The position numbers and the translations under genes are program-made. From Blastocystis hominis (Eukaryota; Sar; Bigyra; Opalinata; Blastocystidae): a stretch of 64,000 nucleotides of DNA. The stretch lies in the NCBI RefSeq assembly GCF_000151665.1, contig NW_013171838.1:988107-1052106 (forward strand), given 5' to 3'. Within the stretch, counting starts at the first letter, position 1. Each line of letters starts with the position of its first letter. This document shows positions 23,443 through 33,081 of the stretch, piece after piece. The notes below the pieces were generated by a model that saw only the letters and a program-made list of their open reading frames with translations, had not been told where the DNA came from and did no database searches.

Positions 23443-24638
23443 CGAGAAATGTGGTATTCTTCGAAGTAGGGACGCGCACAGTCGAGATTCACGGAGATTA
23501 ACGCTTCGTCTAGCGAGTGAAAACGAAAAGAAAGGGATGCTGGTGTGGGTGGCGGAGGACACGACCATCATCGACGTGTATTCGGTGAACGGCTTCATGC
23601 AGATGATCGTCTGCCCGTCTCGAATCGTAAAGCCTTCGTACGAGCTCCGATACTTCCTATTCTTCACTCCCCTTCTTCACACGCACGTCGTCACCAGCTT
23701 GAACTGCTTGATCGTGTTGCTGATCTTCTCGAAGCGATTCGAGTCCAATTTCAAATCATTGCTCGAGCTCGCCAGCACCAAAAACGTCGACCGCTCGAAC
23801 AAAACCAGCTCGTCGCACTCCGTGAGCTCCGCGATCGTGTTGAGCTGCTTCTGGAGACGCTGCGAGTCGGGGACGAGGCTTTGGATCACATTCGACCATG
23901 CCTAAAATCGGGGGGATTTCTGGAATGTACGAGATAGAGGGTTTCGTCCCAGATGGAGGTGCCGAAGACGCTGATGGGCTTTCCTTTGGAGATGCTGGTG
24001 GCTTTTTCTGTGTAAAAACTGAGTTTCTGCGGGGAGACAAAAGAAAAGAAAGAAAACGTTGGCTTTTTCGGACTGGGGGATCTTGTCCATCTTGTGAACC
24101 AGGACGTAGACGAGCGAGTTGGCGCTGTACATGTTGAGCTTCTCCATGGCTTGCTGGTAGATCTTCCAATCCACCTACGGAGTGACAACATGGGAACTGG
24201 GTGGAACCTCCTGCTGGTCGGAAGCCACGTCAAACACGAACAGCATCATGCTAACTCCTGAGAAAATATCCTTGCTTCGGTTTGTAAATATGTCATTTAG
24301 AAAACGCTCTTGTCTATCGGTGAATCCGCTCCAGTATAACGCACCCTCCGCAGTCGAGAATATTTAGCACTAGATTCCCAAGAAAACGCACTCGGACTTG
24401 ATCTACGTCATTTTCAAATTAGGGAAATAGCAAGCAATTTATAGCAGGATATACGTTGCAGACAGATGAGAGGCGTCCTTGGCTACTCATGATTTCGTAC
24501 CACTCACGATTTACCTTCATAATTTGCAAATATGATTGAACGCATTGATGTCTTCCCCGCATCACAATTACCTATCAAGAGAACCTTTGATTTACCTCAA
24601 AACGAATCTGATACCTTTCCACAGAGTAGATCTTGCAT
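23443..24638 (-). CDS. Rag GTPase, RagA/Gtr1 type
   Basis: Small GTPase that signals amino-acid status to TORC1 at lysosome/vacuole membranes. Seen: MQDLLCGKVLLIGNCDAGKT (P-loop GxxxxGKT), FLGNLVLNILDCGG, FVFDVASDQQEVDWKIYQQA, LVHKMDKIP (HKMD in the usual G4 place), FGTSIWDETLYLAW, ELVLFERSTFLVLASS, FEKISNTIKQFKL and the roadblock-like C-terminal domain (YEGFTIRDGQTIICMK, SMMVVSSATHTSIP). The layout and the HKMD motif point to RagA/B rather than RagC/D. Introns of 29-38 nt, with 23902-23930 carrying a GGAATGT...GATTTTAG pattern shared with other introns. One junction near 24400 does not close in frame with canonical borders. The 3' end is approximate. Confidence 0.85.
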
Positions 24639-24739
24639 TGAACGAACTCCGTATAGAATATAGCAAGAATATCAAAGAATAGGTGAAGAATCGAGCTTTG
24701 ACAATCCCCGCGGAAATCACTTCCTTTTCCAAACGCAGC

Positions 24740-25955
24740 ATGTTGTCTCTCACTCGTCATTCTGTGCGGGTTTTCCAAAAGTTTTTTGCTCGGAGCTACA
24801 CATTCGAAGCGGTTGCGCGTGATCATCATGTGTTAGCAAATAATCTACAAAAGATTGCAGAGACGGACAGGAAATTCGTTTCTTATGAGGTTTGATTGCT
24901 CATCGGAAGAATTGATTATAGCCGGAGATCTGGGATACGCAAATCGCAATCTCGGACATAGAAGAGATGTACGGTACTTTGTATTGTTGATCAGGATGAA
25001 AACTAGAGTGTTGTGAAGGGGATGACGCATCTCAAGAGATAACTCTGAAAGAAATGGAAAAGTCGTATGAACTAACGAAGGAGATGGAAACCAGCATGGC
25101 CTTGCTTCGTTAAATCTGTGTTTGGGTGTGATGTAGACTGTTCTCTCGGGAATTTTACGAGTGCCTTCCTCGAACTCCACGCAGGAGCCGGCGGCGAAGA
25201 CGCCTGCGATTGGACGCGGATGCTTCTCGCGATGTACACATCCTTTGCGCAAAAAATGAACTGGAAATGCAAGCTCATTTCGAAACTCGACGATGGCGAC
25301 AGCTGCCACAGCAGCATTCTCAAGCTCGAGGGGGACGATCTAGCGTCCTATCTCTCCCTGGAGAGCGGCGTTCATCGCTTAGTCCGCATCTCTCCCTTCG
25401 ACAAAAACCAGCGTCGACACACTTCCTTTGCCTCCGTCTCCGTGTCTCCCGTTCCGGAAGCGGCTTCCTCTCTCCGCATTCTCCCCACCGAGCTGCAGAT
25501 CGATCGGTTTCGATCCTCTGGGCCTGGCGGCCAGCATGTAAACAAGACGGAGAGCGCAGTGCGCGTGACGCATCTCCCTTCTGGGATCGTGGCGGAAGTA
25601 GGAAAGAAAGGGAGGATCGATTGTAGTGCCAAGCGGAGCGAAATCAGCATCAGAACTTGGAGATCGCGATGGAAATGGTGAAGTCGAAGTTGCTGCTGCG
25701 AGAAGCGGAGAAAGAAGCGGAGAAGAAGCAAGAGGATCATGCTCGGAAGGATGTGAATGCGTGGAGCAGTCAGGTGGGAGAAGAAGGAAATCGTTAGCGG
25801 TAGATTCGATCGTATGTGCTGCATCCCTATAAAATGGTGAAGGACCATCGGTTTGGAGTGGAGGAGGGAGATGTGGAGAAGATATTGGGTGGAGATTTGA
25901 AGGGTTTTGTTGAGGAAATTGCGAGAAGGAAGATGTATTCCGATTTTGGGCTTTG
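24740..25955 (+). CDS. Peptide chain release factor, RF2 type, organellar
   Basis: Class-I bacterial-type release factor. Seen: LELHAGAGGEDACDWTRMLL, GVHRLVRISPFDKNQRRHTS (the SPF tripeptide typical of RF2 anticodon recognition), and RSSGPGGQHVNKTESAVRVT with the catalytic GGQ. The ending, SSQIRSYVLHPYKMVKDHR then GDLKGFVEEIARRKMYSDFG, matches RF2. The N-terminus, MLSLTRHSVRVFQKFFARSY, is Arg/Ser/Phe-rich without acids, fitting an import presequence for the mitochondrion-related organelle. Introns of 26-32 nt, e.g. 30 nt joining SSQ to IRSYV near 25771. The reading frame ends CTT TG, with TGTTTGTT 3 nt later (25959-25966), so its own UGA stop would be made by the poly(A) tail. Confidence 0.9.
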
Positions 25956-25958
25956 CGT

Positions 25959-25966
25959 TGTTTGTT
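25959..25966 (+). terminator. TGTTTGTT 3'-end motif of the RF2-type gene
   Basis: Perfect motif, 3 nt after a frame ending in TG. Confidence 0.75.
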
Positions 25967-26402
25967 GGATTGAGAATATTATGAGGTGTGATGTTAGCTA
26001 TTTCTATCAATGAAATATGTTCTTTGCAATAGTGGATGATCGTTGTGGAAATAACTGATATGTTAGCACTCAGTTACAGGCAATCCAATCTGGTATTTCT
26101 TTATTCTATTATGTTTAATATATTCACAGCACACCAACCCCTAATAGTCCCACAGTTCGTCCTAGATTCTTGATGACCACAAAATAGGATATTTATAGCA
26201 TGCATTAATTATTCCCACTTCGTTAAAGATTCCAAAAGAATCCAAAGCTCATTCTTATTTTCCTGTCCACACATCCTCAATTAACCCGCTTTATATTTGC
26301 ACCTATTAATTATAGCAGTTTATTTTGCAACGGAACTTCAATTTCCATTGAAGAATTTTTCCAGTTTTGGATACTAAGTAAAAGTAACGGTTTTATTCTA
26401 AA
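25967..26402. other. AT-rich intergenic stretch
   Basis: No convincing gene. On the minus strand short frames near 26150-26290 (MCGQENKNELWILLES; VVIKNLGRTVGLLGVG) are suggestive of a very small protein but cannot be joined. Confidence 0.4.
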
Positions 26403-28338
26403 ATGATTCTGTATCGAGCTAAAGTGCGTAATTTTATTGTTGTTCATTGATAGGTGAAATATACTACTCAAGGGAACCAAGCTGGTTCACTGTATGTGCC
26501 TGCAGGAACGTACGTGGATATTTTATATGAAGAAGATGGTTGCGCCATGTGCCAGACAGCAGATGGGAGCGTAGGGATCTGAAACCAAGCTTACTTTTTA
26601 GAGAGGGCTAGTTCCTCTTAATTTCTTGTCGAAAGATCGCGAAGACGATTGTTTTATCAATTTTGTATTTATTGACACTAAGATATGGATGATGATGTTG
26701 CTAATTTTGCCGGTGCTAATAAGGACTATGTATCTTGCTTTACTACGTCTACAATCCTAGGATGACGCTGTACACAGGGAGTTAAATGATGCCATTCTAA
26801 ATCCTTGCTTGCGCAAGGTGGAGCAGCCAAAGCCAAAGGAAGTTCAGCCTGTAGGCTCGATTTCTGCCTTCTATGTGGTAGTTACAGCCCGACTCGGATT
26901 TAGCAAAACTGCTCGCGTTCAAACGTCATCAAAACGATGATTTTTACATTGACAATGACGACAACGGAGCAGAGAGGCAACGATCTCCTGTCTCCTCACC
27001 CCCACCCGAGGTTCAGCGAAGTCCGGTCACTTCTCCGCCTCGCGAGGTTCAGCGAAGCCCCGTATCCTCCAAGCCCGTCACATTCACACCCACATACAGC
27101 TCTCCTCCCGTCGCGCAATCCAAACCCAAATTCGTTTCGCACAGCGTGGATATGGATCAAGGCGAGCAGTTTTCGAGGCCAACTCGACCGAATCGGCCGA
27201 CTCGACCTTCGCGGAACGGCGCAGCGAGCGGCGTGGGTCCATCTGCGAAGAGCAGCAGTAGCAGTTGTGCGGGTAGAGCGGTGAATCAGGATGGGGGGAG
27301 ACAGGCGGGACGGTTTGGAGCTGCGGAGGAGGAGAAGCAGAGAGAGAATGGAATGGCGAGGGATGCGATGCGAGGACAGATGGGTCGAGAGATGAGGGGA
27401 GAGAAGAATGGGAGCGAAAGTAGACGAGCGGAAGCGGATCGAATGGAGAGAGAAAGAAGGAAAGCTGAATCCAATCCGCAGTACCAGAACTATCAGTCTG
27501 CGCAATCCACTCCGCAGTATCAGAACTACCAACCTTCTCAATCCAATTCTCGAAATCAGCCCATTCAATCAAGCTCTCGAAATCAATCCGCCCAATCCAA
27601 TCCTCAATATCAAAACTATCAATCCGCCCAATCCAATCCTCAATATCAAAACTATCAGTCCGCTCAAGCAGCCACGCAGTATCAGAACTACCAGCCCTCC
27701 CAGTCAAACTCTCGAAGCCAATCTGCGCAACCCAATCCCCAATATCAGAACTACCAGCCCTCCCAATCAAATTCAAGATATCAAAACTACCAGTCTGCCC
27801 AGCCCACGCAGTCCAATCCTCGAAACCAGCCTTCTCAACCCGCTCAATCCACTCCTCAATACCAAAACTACCAGCCCTCTCAACCAAACTCCCGAAATCA
27901 ACCCTCTCAATCCAACTCTCGCAATCAGAACTATCAACCCTCTCAACCCACTCCCCAATACCAAAACCCTCAACCCACCCAATCCAACTCTCGAAGTCAA
28001 CCCACCCAATCCAACTCTCGAAGTCAACCCACCCAATCCAACCCACCTCCTCAGCCCTCACAGAACTCGAAAGCATCTTCATCGCAGTCCTCTTCATCCT
28101 CGCAACGTCGTGGCGTGGTGCGTCTTTCCATTCTCTCCCCACTCTAGATGCTTTTCTCCTTTTCCCTCAACGACTCGCGCTGCCTCACTGCCTCCAAAGG
28201 CGAGCAACTCATCGTCTTCCTCCACAAATCGCCGCCCGATTGGTACCTCTGCCAGAACGCCCACGGGCAGGTTTGGGTTTATCGCTCTTTTCTCCGTAGC
28301 GTGGAATCATTCCTCGAAATCGTCTTCGCGTGTATTAA
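26403..28338 (+). CDS. Protein with two SH3 domains flanking a Q/N/S-rich repeat
   Basis: N-terminal SH3: MILYRAKVKYTTQGNQAGSL, GTYVDILYEEDGCAMCQTA, RGLVPLNFL. C-terminal SH3: FSFSLNDSRCLTASKGEQL, DWYLCQNAHGQ joined by a 29-nt intron to RGIIPRNRLRVY and TAA at 28336-28338. Between them lie an acidic and proline-rich segment (PPPEVQRSPVTS) and a long low-complexity region of imperfect units such as NPQYQNYQSAQS and NSRNQPSQ (about 27470-28060). SH3 domains bind PxxP ligands; the ordering suggests an adaptor of actin or membrane traffic. The N/Q/Y/S repeat has the composition of prion-like or condensing sequences; that role is inference. Introns of about 28-48 nt; one near 26410 is 30 nt. Confidence 0.72.
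27470..28060 (+). repeat. Degenerate in-frame repeat coding NPQYQNYQSAQS-like units
   Basis: Many imperfect copies of a 30-42 nt unit rich in CAG/CAA, TAT and TCC, all open in the SH3 protein frame. The opposite strand is also open for long stretches (EDWIGRIDSF-type repeats), an effect of the repeat composition. Confidence 0.8.
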
Positions 28339-28411
28339 AGAATTTTCCAACAAACACTTCATAACAATATTGCTTTTAATAATCTCTTTTTTATTCCTAT
28401 TCTTCTTATGT

Positions 28412-29469
28412 TTATTCCAACACCACTTTGTTTTCTATATACCCCAATCCTTCGATCGCCACACGCACCACATCGCCCTCTTTCAAATACACATACGGCG
28501 ACCGAACGAATCCCACTCCCTCCGGCGTACCCGTAAACACAATCGTTCCCTTCTTCAACGTCGTTCCCGACGATAAGAACGACACCAGCTCCGCGACATT
28601 CCAGATCATGTCGGCCGTGCTCGAGTTCTACCGTTCATTCCCATGCACTGCGGGAAACCTGCATTACCGAGTTGTTCAGCCGCGTTGAAATGTGCGCGCG
28701 ATTGATCACCGCATTCATCTCGCTTCCCAGGACGATCTGCGGGCCGATCGGGCTGAACGTGTCGAAGGATTTCGCACGCGTCCACTGACCGCCGCTCTTT
28801 TTGTTGCCTTGCCAGCGACGCGCAGAAACATCATTGCCGATGCAATAACCATGCACGTAGCTCAATGCCTCTTCTTTCGATACATTCTTGCAGTCCTTGC
28901 CGATCACCACGACCAGTTCGCCCTCGTAATCCACCTAAAAGACATTACAACCCAACTTCGAGAGTACTTCGGGCTTGGCAGCAGCACATTTCGGAATCAC
29001 GATATTGTCGAAAGGCCCGGTGATGGATGAGATAGATTTCATGAAAACAGCAGGGAAGGCAGGAATGGGGAGCTTTGCTTCCTACAACATAATGGACCCC
29101 TATTATTATTACTGCAGCATGCTTCTTATAGTTGAGTCCAATACCGTAAATGGCCGTAGGCTCAATAGGAGGCAAGATCTTCAAAGCCACGTCCATCGTA
29201 TTGGATAACTTGCATTCTCCAAATACATCGCCTTCAATAACACGGACCTCGCACTAAAAATAACTCTGGGTGAAAAATGGCACTTTTGGACAGATTCCAG
29301 CTTCTGGTTGTCCATAGCGCTGCACACCATCGGGACCAATATAGCGGATGTAAGATTTCACAGCTTCTCCAGGAACCGACTAAACCATAAGAACTCCATC
29401 CAAATACGATACAAAAGACCGACAAAGCACAGAAGATCTCAGCAACGAACTAGAAACACGACTCAACAT
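28412..29469 (-). CDS. Fumarylacetoacetate-hydrolase family enzyme with organellar presequence
   Basis: FAH-fold hydrolase or decarboxylase acting on beta-diketo or acylpyruvate-type acids with a divalent metal. Spliced start [20 protein letters not shown] is a typical mitochondrial targeting peptide. Then [69 protein letters not shown], and the ending [11 protein letters not shown] and [20 protein letters not shown]. The metal ligands expected in the family (E-L-E/E-G-E and D in NDVSAR) are visible. Introns of 30-33 nt (33 nt after CRSF, 30 nt after GICPK). Stop is a genomic TAA (28412-28414), with TGTTTGTTGG about 55 nt beyond. Substrate cannot be told from sequence. Confidence 0.85.
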
Positions 29470-29554
29470 TTGGGCAGAAAAATAAAAATGGAGTTCTATG
29501 TGATGTACAAAGGGTATAGCAAAACAAACAAATCATGTAAACTGACAAATAGGC

Positions 29555-29925
29555 TCAAAACTCAATTCGAGTAGATTCTTTGACTGCTTCAATTCCTTTT
29601 GGATCATTCAGGTGTTGGTAAAACTCATGCTCATAGGAACTGCGCTTTACGAACTCCTTGATAGCAAACGTCTTTTTGTTACTTATCTTTCTACCAACTG
29701 CCTCAATTATCACTTTGTCACCAATCACAGCCTCGTCATTTTCGTCATGAACAATCATTCGCGTTCTCTCCGCTACATTCTTCTTAATGTGGGTATTCCA
29801 CTTCCTAGCAGTCACCAAGCCAAAATTACAAATACATTCTCTCCACGACAACTACACACGACTTTTGCATCTTGGTTGATACAACGGTAGCTACATATCT
29901 CGCGACCTTTGGAACAGTAGCCATG
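29555..29925 (-). CDS. Organellar ribosomal protein uS17m
   Basis: Bacterial-type S17: MQKSCVVVVERMKWNTHIKK, VAERTRMIVHDENDEAVIGD, KVIIEAVGRKISNKKTFAI. It opens MATVPKVARYVATVVSTKMQ and ends KGIEAVKESTRIEF with TGA at 29555-29557. One 31-nt intron splits VERM from KWNT. The bacterial-type core (T-V-V-V-E-R, H-D-E-x-N, G-D-x-V) means a mitochondrial-type rather than cytosolic S17. The short N-terminal extension may serve import. Confidence 0.85.
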
Positions 29926-30038
29926 GTCAGTTAGCAATTCGCAATACCCCAGAAATGACTACAATTGAGATGGGAGTTTCACTCTATCTGCTTTTTAGGA
30001 AATACATCACAAATCATATTGATTTTTTTGAATTCCTA

Positions 30039-30247
30039 TGTGTCACAAGACAAAGTGCTCAAAGTGTAATAAGCCGACTTGGGCTGGATGTGGACAGCAT
30101 GTGGATTATGCTCTCAGTGGTGTACGGGAATGAGGTCCCTATTACTGGTAGATTCCAGAGGATCAACGCTGCCATTGTAAACCCTGGACGCAGGAACTTG
30201 TAGACCAGAACCCTGAATTTAAGGGACAGGGATGTTTCATAATGTAA
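30039..30247 (+). CDS. Small conserved Cys-rich protein (CxxCxKPTWAGCGxH type)
   Basis: Spliced protein about 59 residues: MCHKTKCSKCNKPTWAGCGQ then HVDYALSGIPEDQRCHCKPW. I recognise the C-x2-C, TW-x-GCG-x-H and RC-x-C pattern as a small eukaryotic family without an assigned function, probably zinc-binding. An exactly 30-nt intron (near 30129-30158) separates SG from IPEDQRC. Stop TAA at 30245-30247; TTGTTTGTTG begins about 7 nt later. The next gene starts 40 bp downstream. Confidence 0.7.
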
Positions 30248-30287
30248 TTTGACTTGTTTGTTGTGAACACACTTCATCTTTTTCCCA

Positions 30288-31636
30288 ATGCAAGACAATC
30301 ATAAAGTGGCGTGCTCGTTTTGTAAGAAAACCGTCGAGACAACACTTTCCGCTGTTATCTGCCCAGACTGTCTAAAGGTTTGATTGTACCTGATTTTGTG
30401 TAATTGGTAGTCTGTGATCGTCAGGAATTGCCCTGGATGTGGTCAACCAGTGAAAGAAGGCACCGGGACGAAAGAACACCAAAGGACCTGGCATAAGGAT
30501 TGCTACACGATCTTTGCTCTTGACAGTAGGATTGCAACAAGATTGTGATGGATAGAGCAAGAGGAAGATGATTCAGCTGATTATGATACGGGTATAAAGT
30601 CAAAAACGAAAAGAACCCGCAAGATATTACCTGGAAATAGCACCTATCTCTTCTTCGATAGTGATGCCGATAAAGCCTCGTCATCCAACTTTTCCTCTGG
30701 AGTGGGGAACGCCCTCGACTCTTCTATGGATACGGATAGAGAGAAGATGGAGGGCAACTATTCATCCATGCAAGTATTCGAAGTTGTTGATTTCTCATTA
30801 GAACGGAGAATACGATGTTCTTTCGCTTCCAGAGGGCCAGAATCACAGTAGTCAAGATCTGGCCAATGTGCGTGTAGGCCTAGCATTCCGTCGTGTTTTG
30901 TAGAGATTAATGGTCACTATGAAATCCCTGAACGTAATCCGTGACAACCACATCGAGGGCACCACCTATCACAACACAATCACCGGCGAAGAGCTCGTCG
31001 CCTTTTTAATCGACCGCAAAATCTGCTCCAACGTCGAAAACGCCAAGAAAGTGGGGTACAAGCTGCAGAACCTGCACGCATTGAAGCCGGTGTACACCGA
31101 CGATCACCACGACCCCGACGAAGTGTTCGCCTTCGAAGGCGACAACGAGCTTTACCACGTGGACAGCCACTTCCTCGTCACGTACTATTCCGCCGTGGAG
31201 TTGAGAATAGACGGCAGGAAACGACGCAGGCGGCGGAGGACATGCAGCAGAAGGACCACAGCCGCATGCTGCAGAAGTCGGGGTATCTCACGACGATCAG
31301 TGCGAGCGCGGGAGAGGCGTGAGAGATAGATAAGGACGGGAAAAGCCAGCGATTGTGGTACGAATTGGCGTCGAACATTCTGCGATCGTTTACTGCGCCG
31401 GTAGGCCGTGGAGAGGGCGTGCGATGCAGGACACCAGCGTGCAGGACGCGTATTATATCGGGGAGTTTACGGTGGTGAGAGTGACGCACTCGAAGAACGA
31501 GCAGACGATGAGTTTCAAGGTAAGGAAGATGATGGGGGTTCAGGGTAGCTTGTCGGGTCGGTGCGTGAGTTGACGTTTCAGGCAGACTCGGTAGAAGAGT
31601 GTGATGAGTGGATGAATGTGCTAAGTAACGGAGCGT
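30288..31636 (+). CDS. Zinc-finger, DEP and PH domain protein
   Basis: Three modules in one spliced gene. First, a Cys/His-rich LIM-like zinc motif: CSFCKKTVETTLSAVICPDC and NCPGCGQPVKEG then WHKDC. After an acidic linker comes a DEP domain: EGTTYHNTITGEELVAFLID, NAKKVGYKLQNLHALKPVY. Last, a PH domain: QKSGYLTTISASAG, RLWYELASNILRSFTAP, YYIGEFTVVRVTHS, FKADSVEECDEWMNVLSNGA. DEP and PH modules place proteins at membranes and G-protein complexes, so a signalling adaptor is likely. Introns of 28-34 nt, except a longer one near 31520. The frame ends GCG T, 4 nt before TGTTTGTT (31641-31648), giving a poly(A)-made UAA after 31636; the genomic frame would otherwise stop at 31650. TMEM222 starts 27 bp later. 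Confidence 0.75.
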
Positions 31637-31640
31637 TGGA

Positions 31641-31648
31641 TGTTTGTT
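31641..31648 (+). terminator. TGTTTGTT 3'-end motif of the DEP-PH gene
   Basis: Perfect motif 4 nt after a frame ending in T; only 14 bp before the next start codon. Confidence 0.7.
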
Positions 31649-31662
31649 AGAAATTGGTTGAT

Positions 31663-32250
31663 ATGATCGATATTGATAGTTCTGAGTTTTGCGTATGCGG
31701 AGAAGGGTATCCTCAGAAGGAGGACTTCCGGTTTGTCGAGGGATTTTTAGTACTCACGTAGAAAGTGCATTATCTGGTCTCCAATCCACCCAGCCACCTG
31801 GATTCTGCCTTTTGTTGGACACATGGCTATAGCTGACTCGCAAGGCAACCTTTACGATTTCCAAGGCACGAACTCCATCGGAAAGAATCACTTACTTTTT
31901 GGAAACCCAACAAAAGCCATTCCGATCGGCATTCCCGGAGAAAATGATGAAGAATGGGATAGATGCGTCAAGAATGCAATTCATCAGTATCAACACGAAG
32001 AATATAACTTCCTGTACCGGAGCACTCCAGTTTTTTTAATTATGTATAGAAGCAATAACTGCCACGATTTCGCGGCGTGTGCTTTAAACCAGATGGAGCT
32101 TCCCCGGTTTAAAAACCACCCATTTAATTGCACAAACTTAGCATTGCTTGCGGTTTCACGCGGCCATTTCCTCGGCTTTGGTTCATTCTTACTTTCCTGG
32201 CTTCCTTTCCTTCTAATTATTGCGTCCATAATCGTTTCTATCGTTTTGTG
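31663..32250 (+). CDS. TMEM222: TMEM222/DUF778 family membrane protein
   Basis: After a 31-nt intron the protein reads KCIIWSPIHPATWILPFVGH then MAIADSQGNLYDFQG, lining up with the CVVWTPIPVLTWFFPIIGHM region of TMEM222. Then AFGKP-like LLFGNPTKAIPI, and after a second intron SNNCHDFAACALNQM, and a terminal membrane region GFGSFLLSWLPFLLIIASII. The family is conserved in eukaryotes (RTE1 in plants). The frame at 32249-32250 is TG, 3 nt before a perfect TGTTTGTT (32254-32261), predicting an end at ...VSIVL. The genomic frame would add CLVCSKKK up to TAA 32273-32275 through a run of ten A, a useful contrast between predicted and annotated ends. Confidence 0.85.
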
Positions 32251-32253
32251 TCT

Positions 32254-32261
32254 TGTTTGTT
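32254..32261 (+). terminator. TGTTTGTT 3'-end motif of TMEM222
   Basis: Perfect motif 3 nt after a TG codon start, followed by an A10 run in the genome. Confidence 0.7.
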
Positions 32262-32292
32262 CAAAAAAAAAATAAGAGCCCAGCAGAGATAC

Positions 32293-32994
32293 TTATTCCG
32301 ATTGTTCCACTAATTGCGGACATTCATGTACCTTGTGTCCAGTCTCTTTGCAGTTCGCGCAGACAGGCTCGTTTGTGCAATCTCGTGTCCAGTGGCCCAA
32401 CTGGAAGCAGTTACGACACAGCACTGCGTTGCTGCACTTCCTAGCCGTGTGTCTACGATGCATACAACGCCACAGAACTACCCTTCCTCGCCACAACGAC
32501 GACATCTGGGGTTATTTGGACAATGGGCAAAACTGTGACCTACTTGCAGGCAGTTATCGCTAAATTCGTTAGAACGAACCGAGACTTACCAGATTGTGAA
32601 AGCTAAACAATGAATACCACATAATGCACATGTACTTTCATCCGTCGATGTTTCAGTTTGTGCTTTGCGGAGCTGAGGACCCTGGTAGCGGAATCTGCAT
32701 TCGTGCTCGTTGTGTCCCAGTTTTCCACAGACCAAACAGCGGTGGCTAGAAAATCGTACAGGAATTACAGCAGTACAATCTTTTATTATAATGCGGCGCT
32801 CCAGGTTTCGATGCTTGATATCTGGGTCGATAGCGGTATTCGGAACGTGGAGCTGCTTGCATAGTATTATTGGGGCTGGGGCAATCCGCTATTTTGTGCC
32901 CGATGCCTCCACACTTGTAACACCTGACAGCTTTCGTCTAAAGACAATTGAAATGCATACTGGAATTATTGTTCGATGTTTGACCTCGCTGCAT
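32293..32994 (-). CDS. CCHC zinc-knuckle protein (CNBP/Air-like)
   Basis: Several zinc knuckles C-x2-C-x4-H-x4-C: RCYKCGGIGHKIADC, HRCLVCGKLGHNEHEC, CLQVGHSFAHC (incomplete as spliced by me), RCRRCGEEGHTARKC, LCRNCFQLGHWTRDC, VCANCKETGHKVHEC. Such proteins bind single-stranded RNA or DNA; the string of knuckles resembles CNBP/Gis2 or the Air1/2 partners of the TRAMP complex that feeds the exosome. Starts MQRGQTSNNNS with a 30-nt intron before VRCYKC; other introns of 29-31 nt. The third knuckle region (about 32560-32620) has an unclear intron. TAA at 32293-32295, convergent with TMEM222. Confidence 0.82.
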
Positions 32995-33081
32995 GTAATG
33001 AAAAGAGCGAAAAAAGAATTTGGACACTTTCCAACAAACAGTCTAAACTAAAACAAGTACCATGCAACAAAAACAGAAACC

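Noticed and set aside
23065-23667. Minus-strand frame as a separate gene
   Set aside because: Its first part is the C-terminal exon of RagA; the remainder lies opposite MEMO1 and is a shadow.
26996-28142. Long minus-strand frames across the SH3-protein repeat (over 300 codons)
   Set aside because: They mirror the CAG/TCC-rich repeat of the plus-strand gene, have no ordinary start or family match, and break at its introns.
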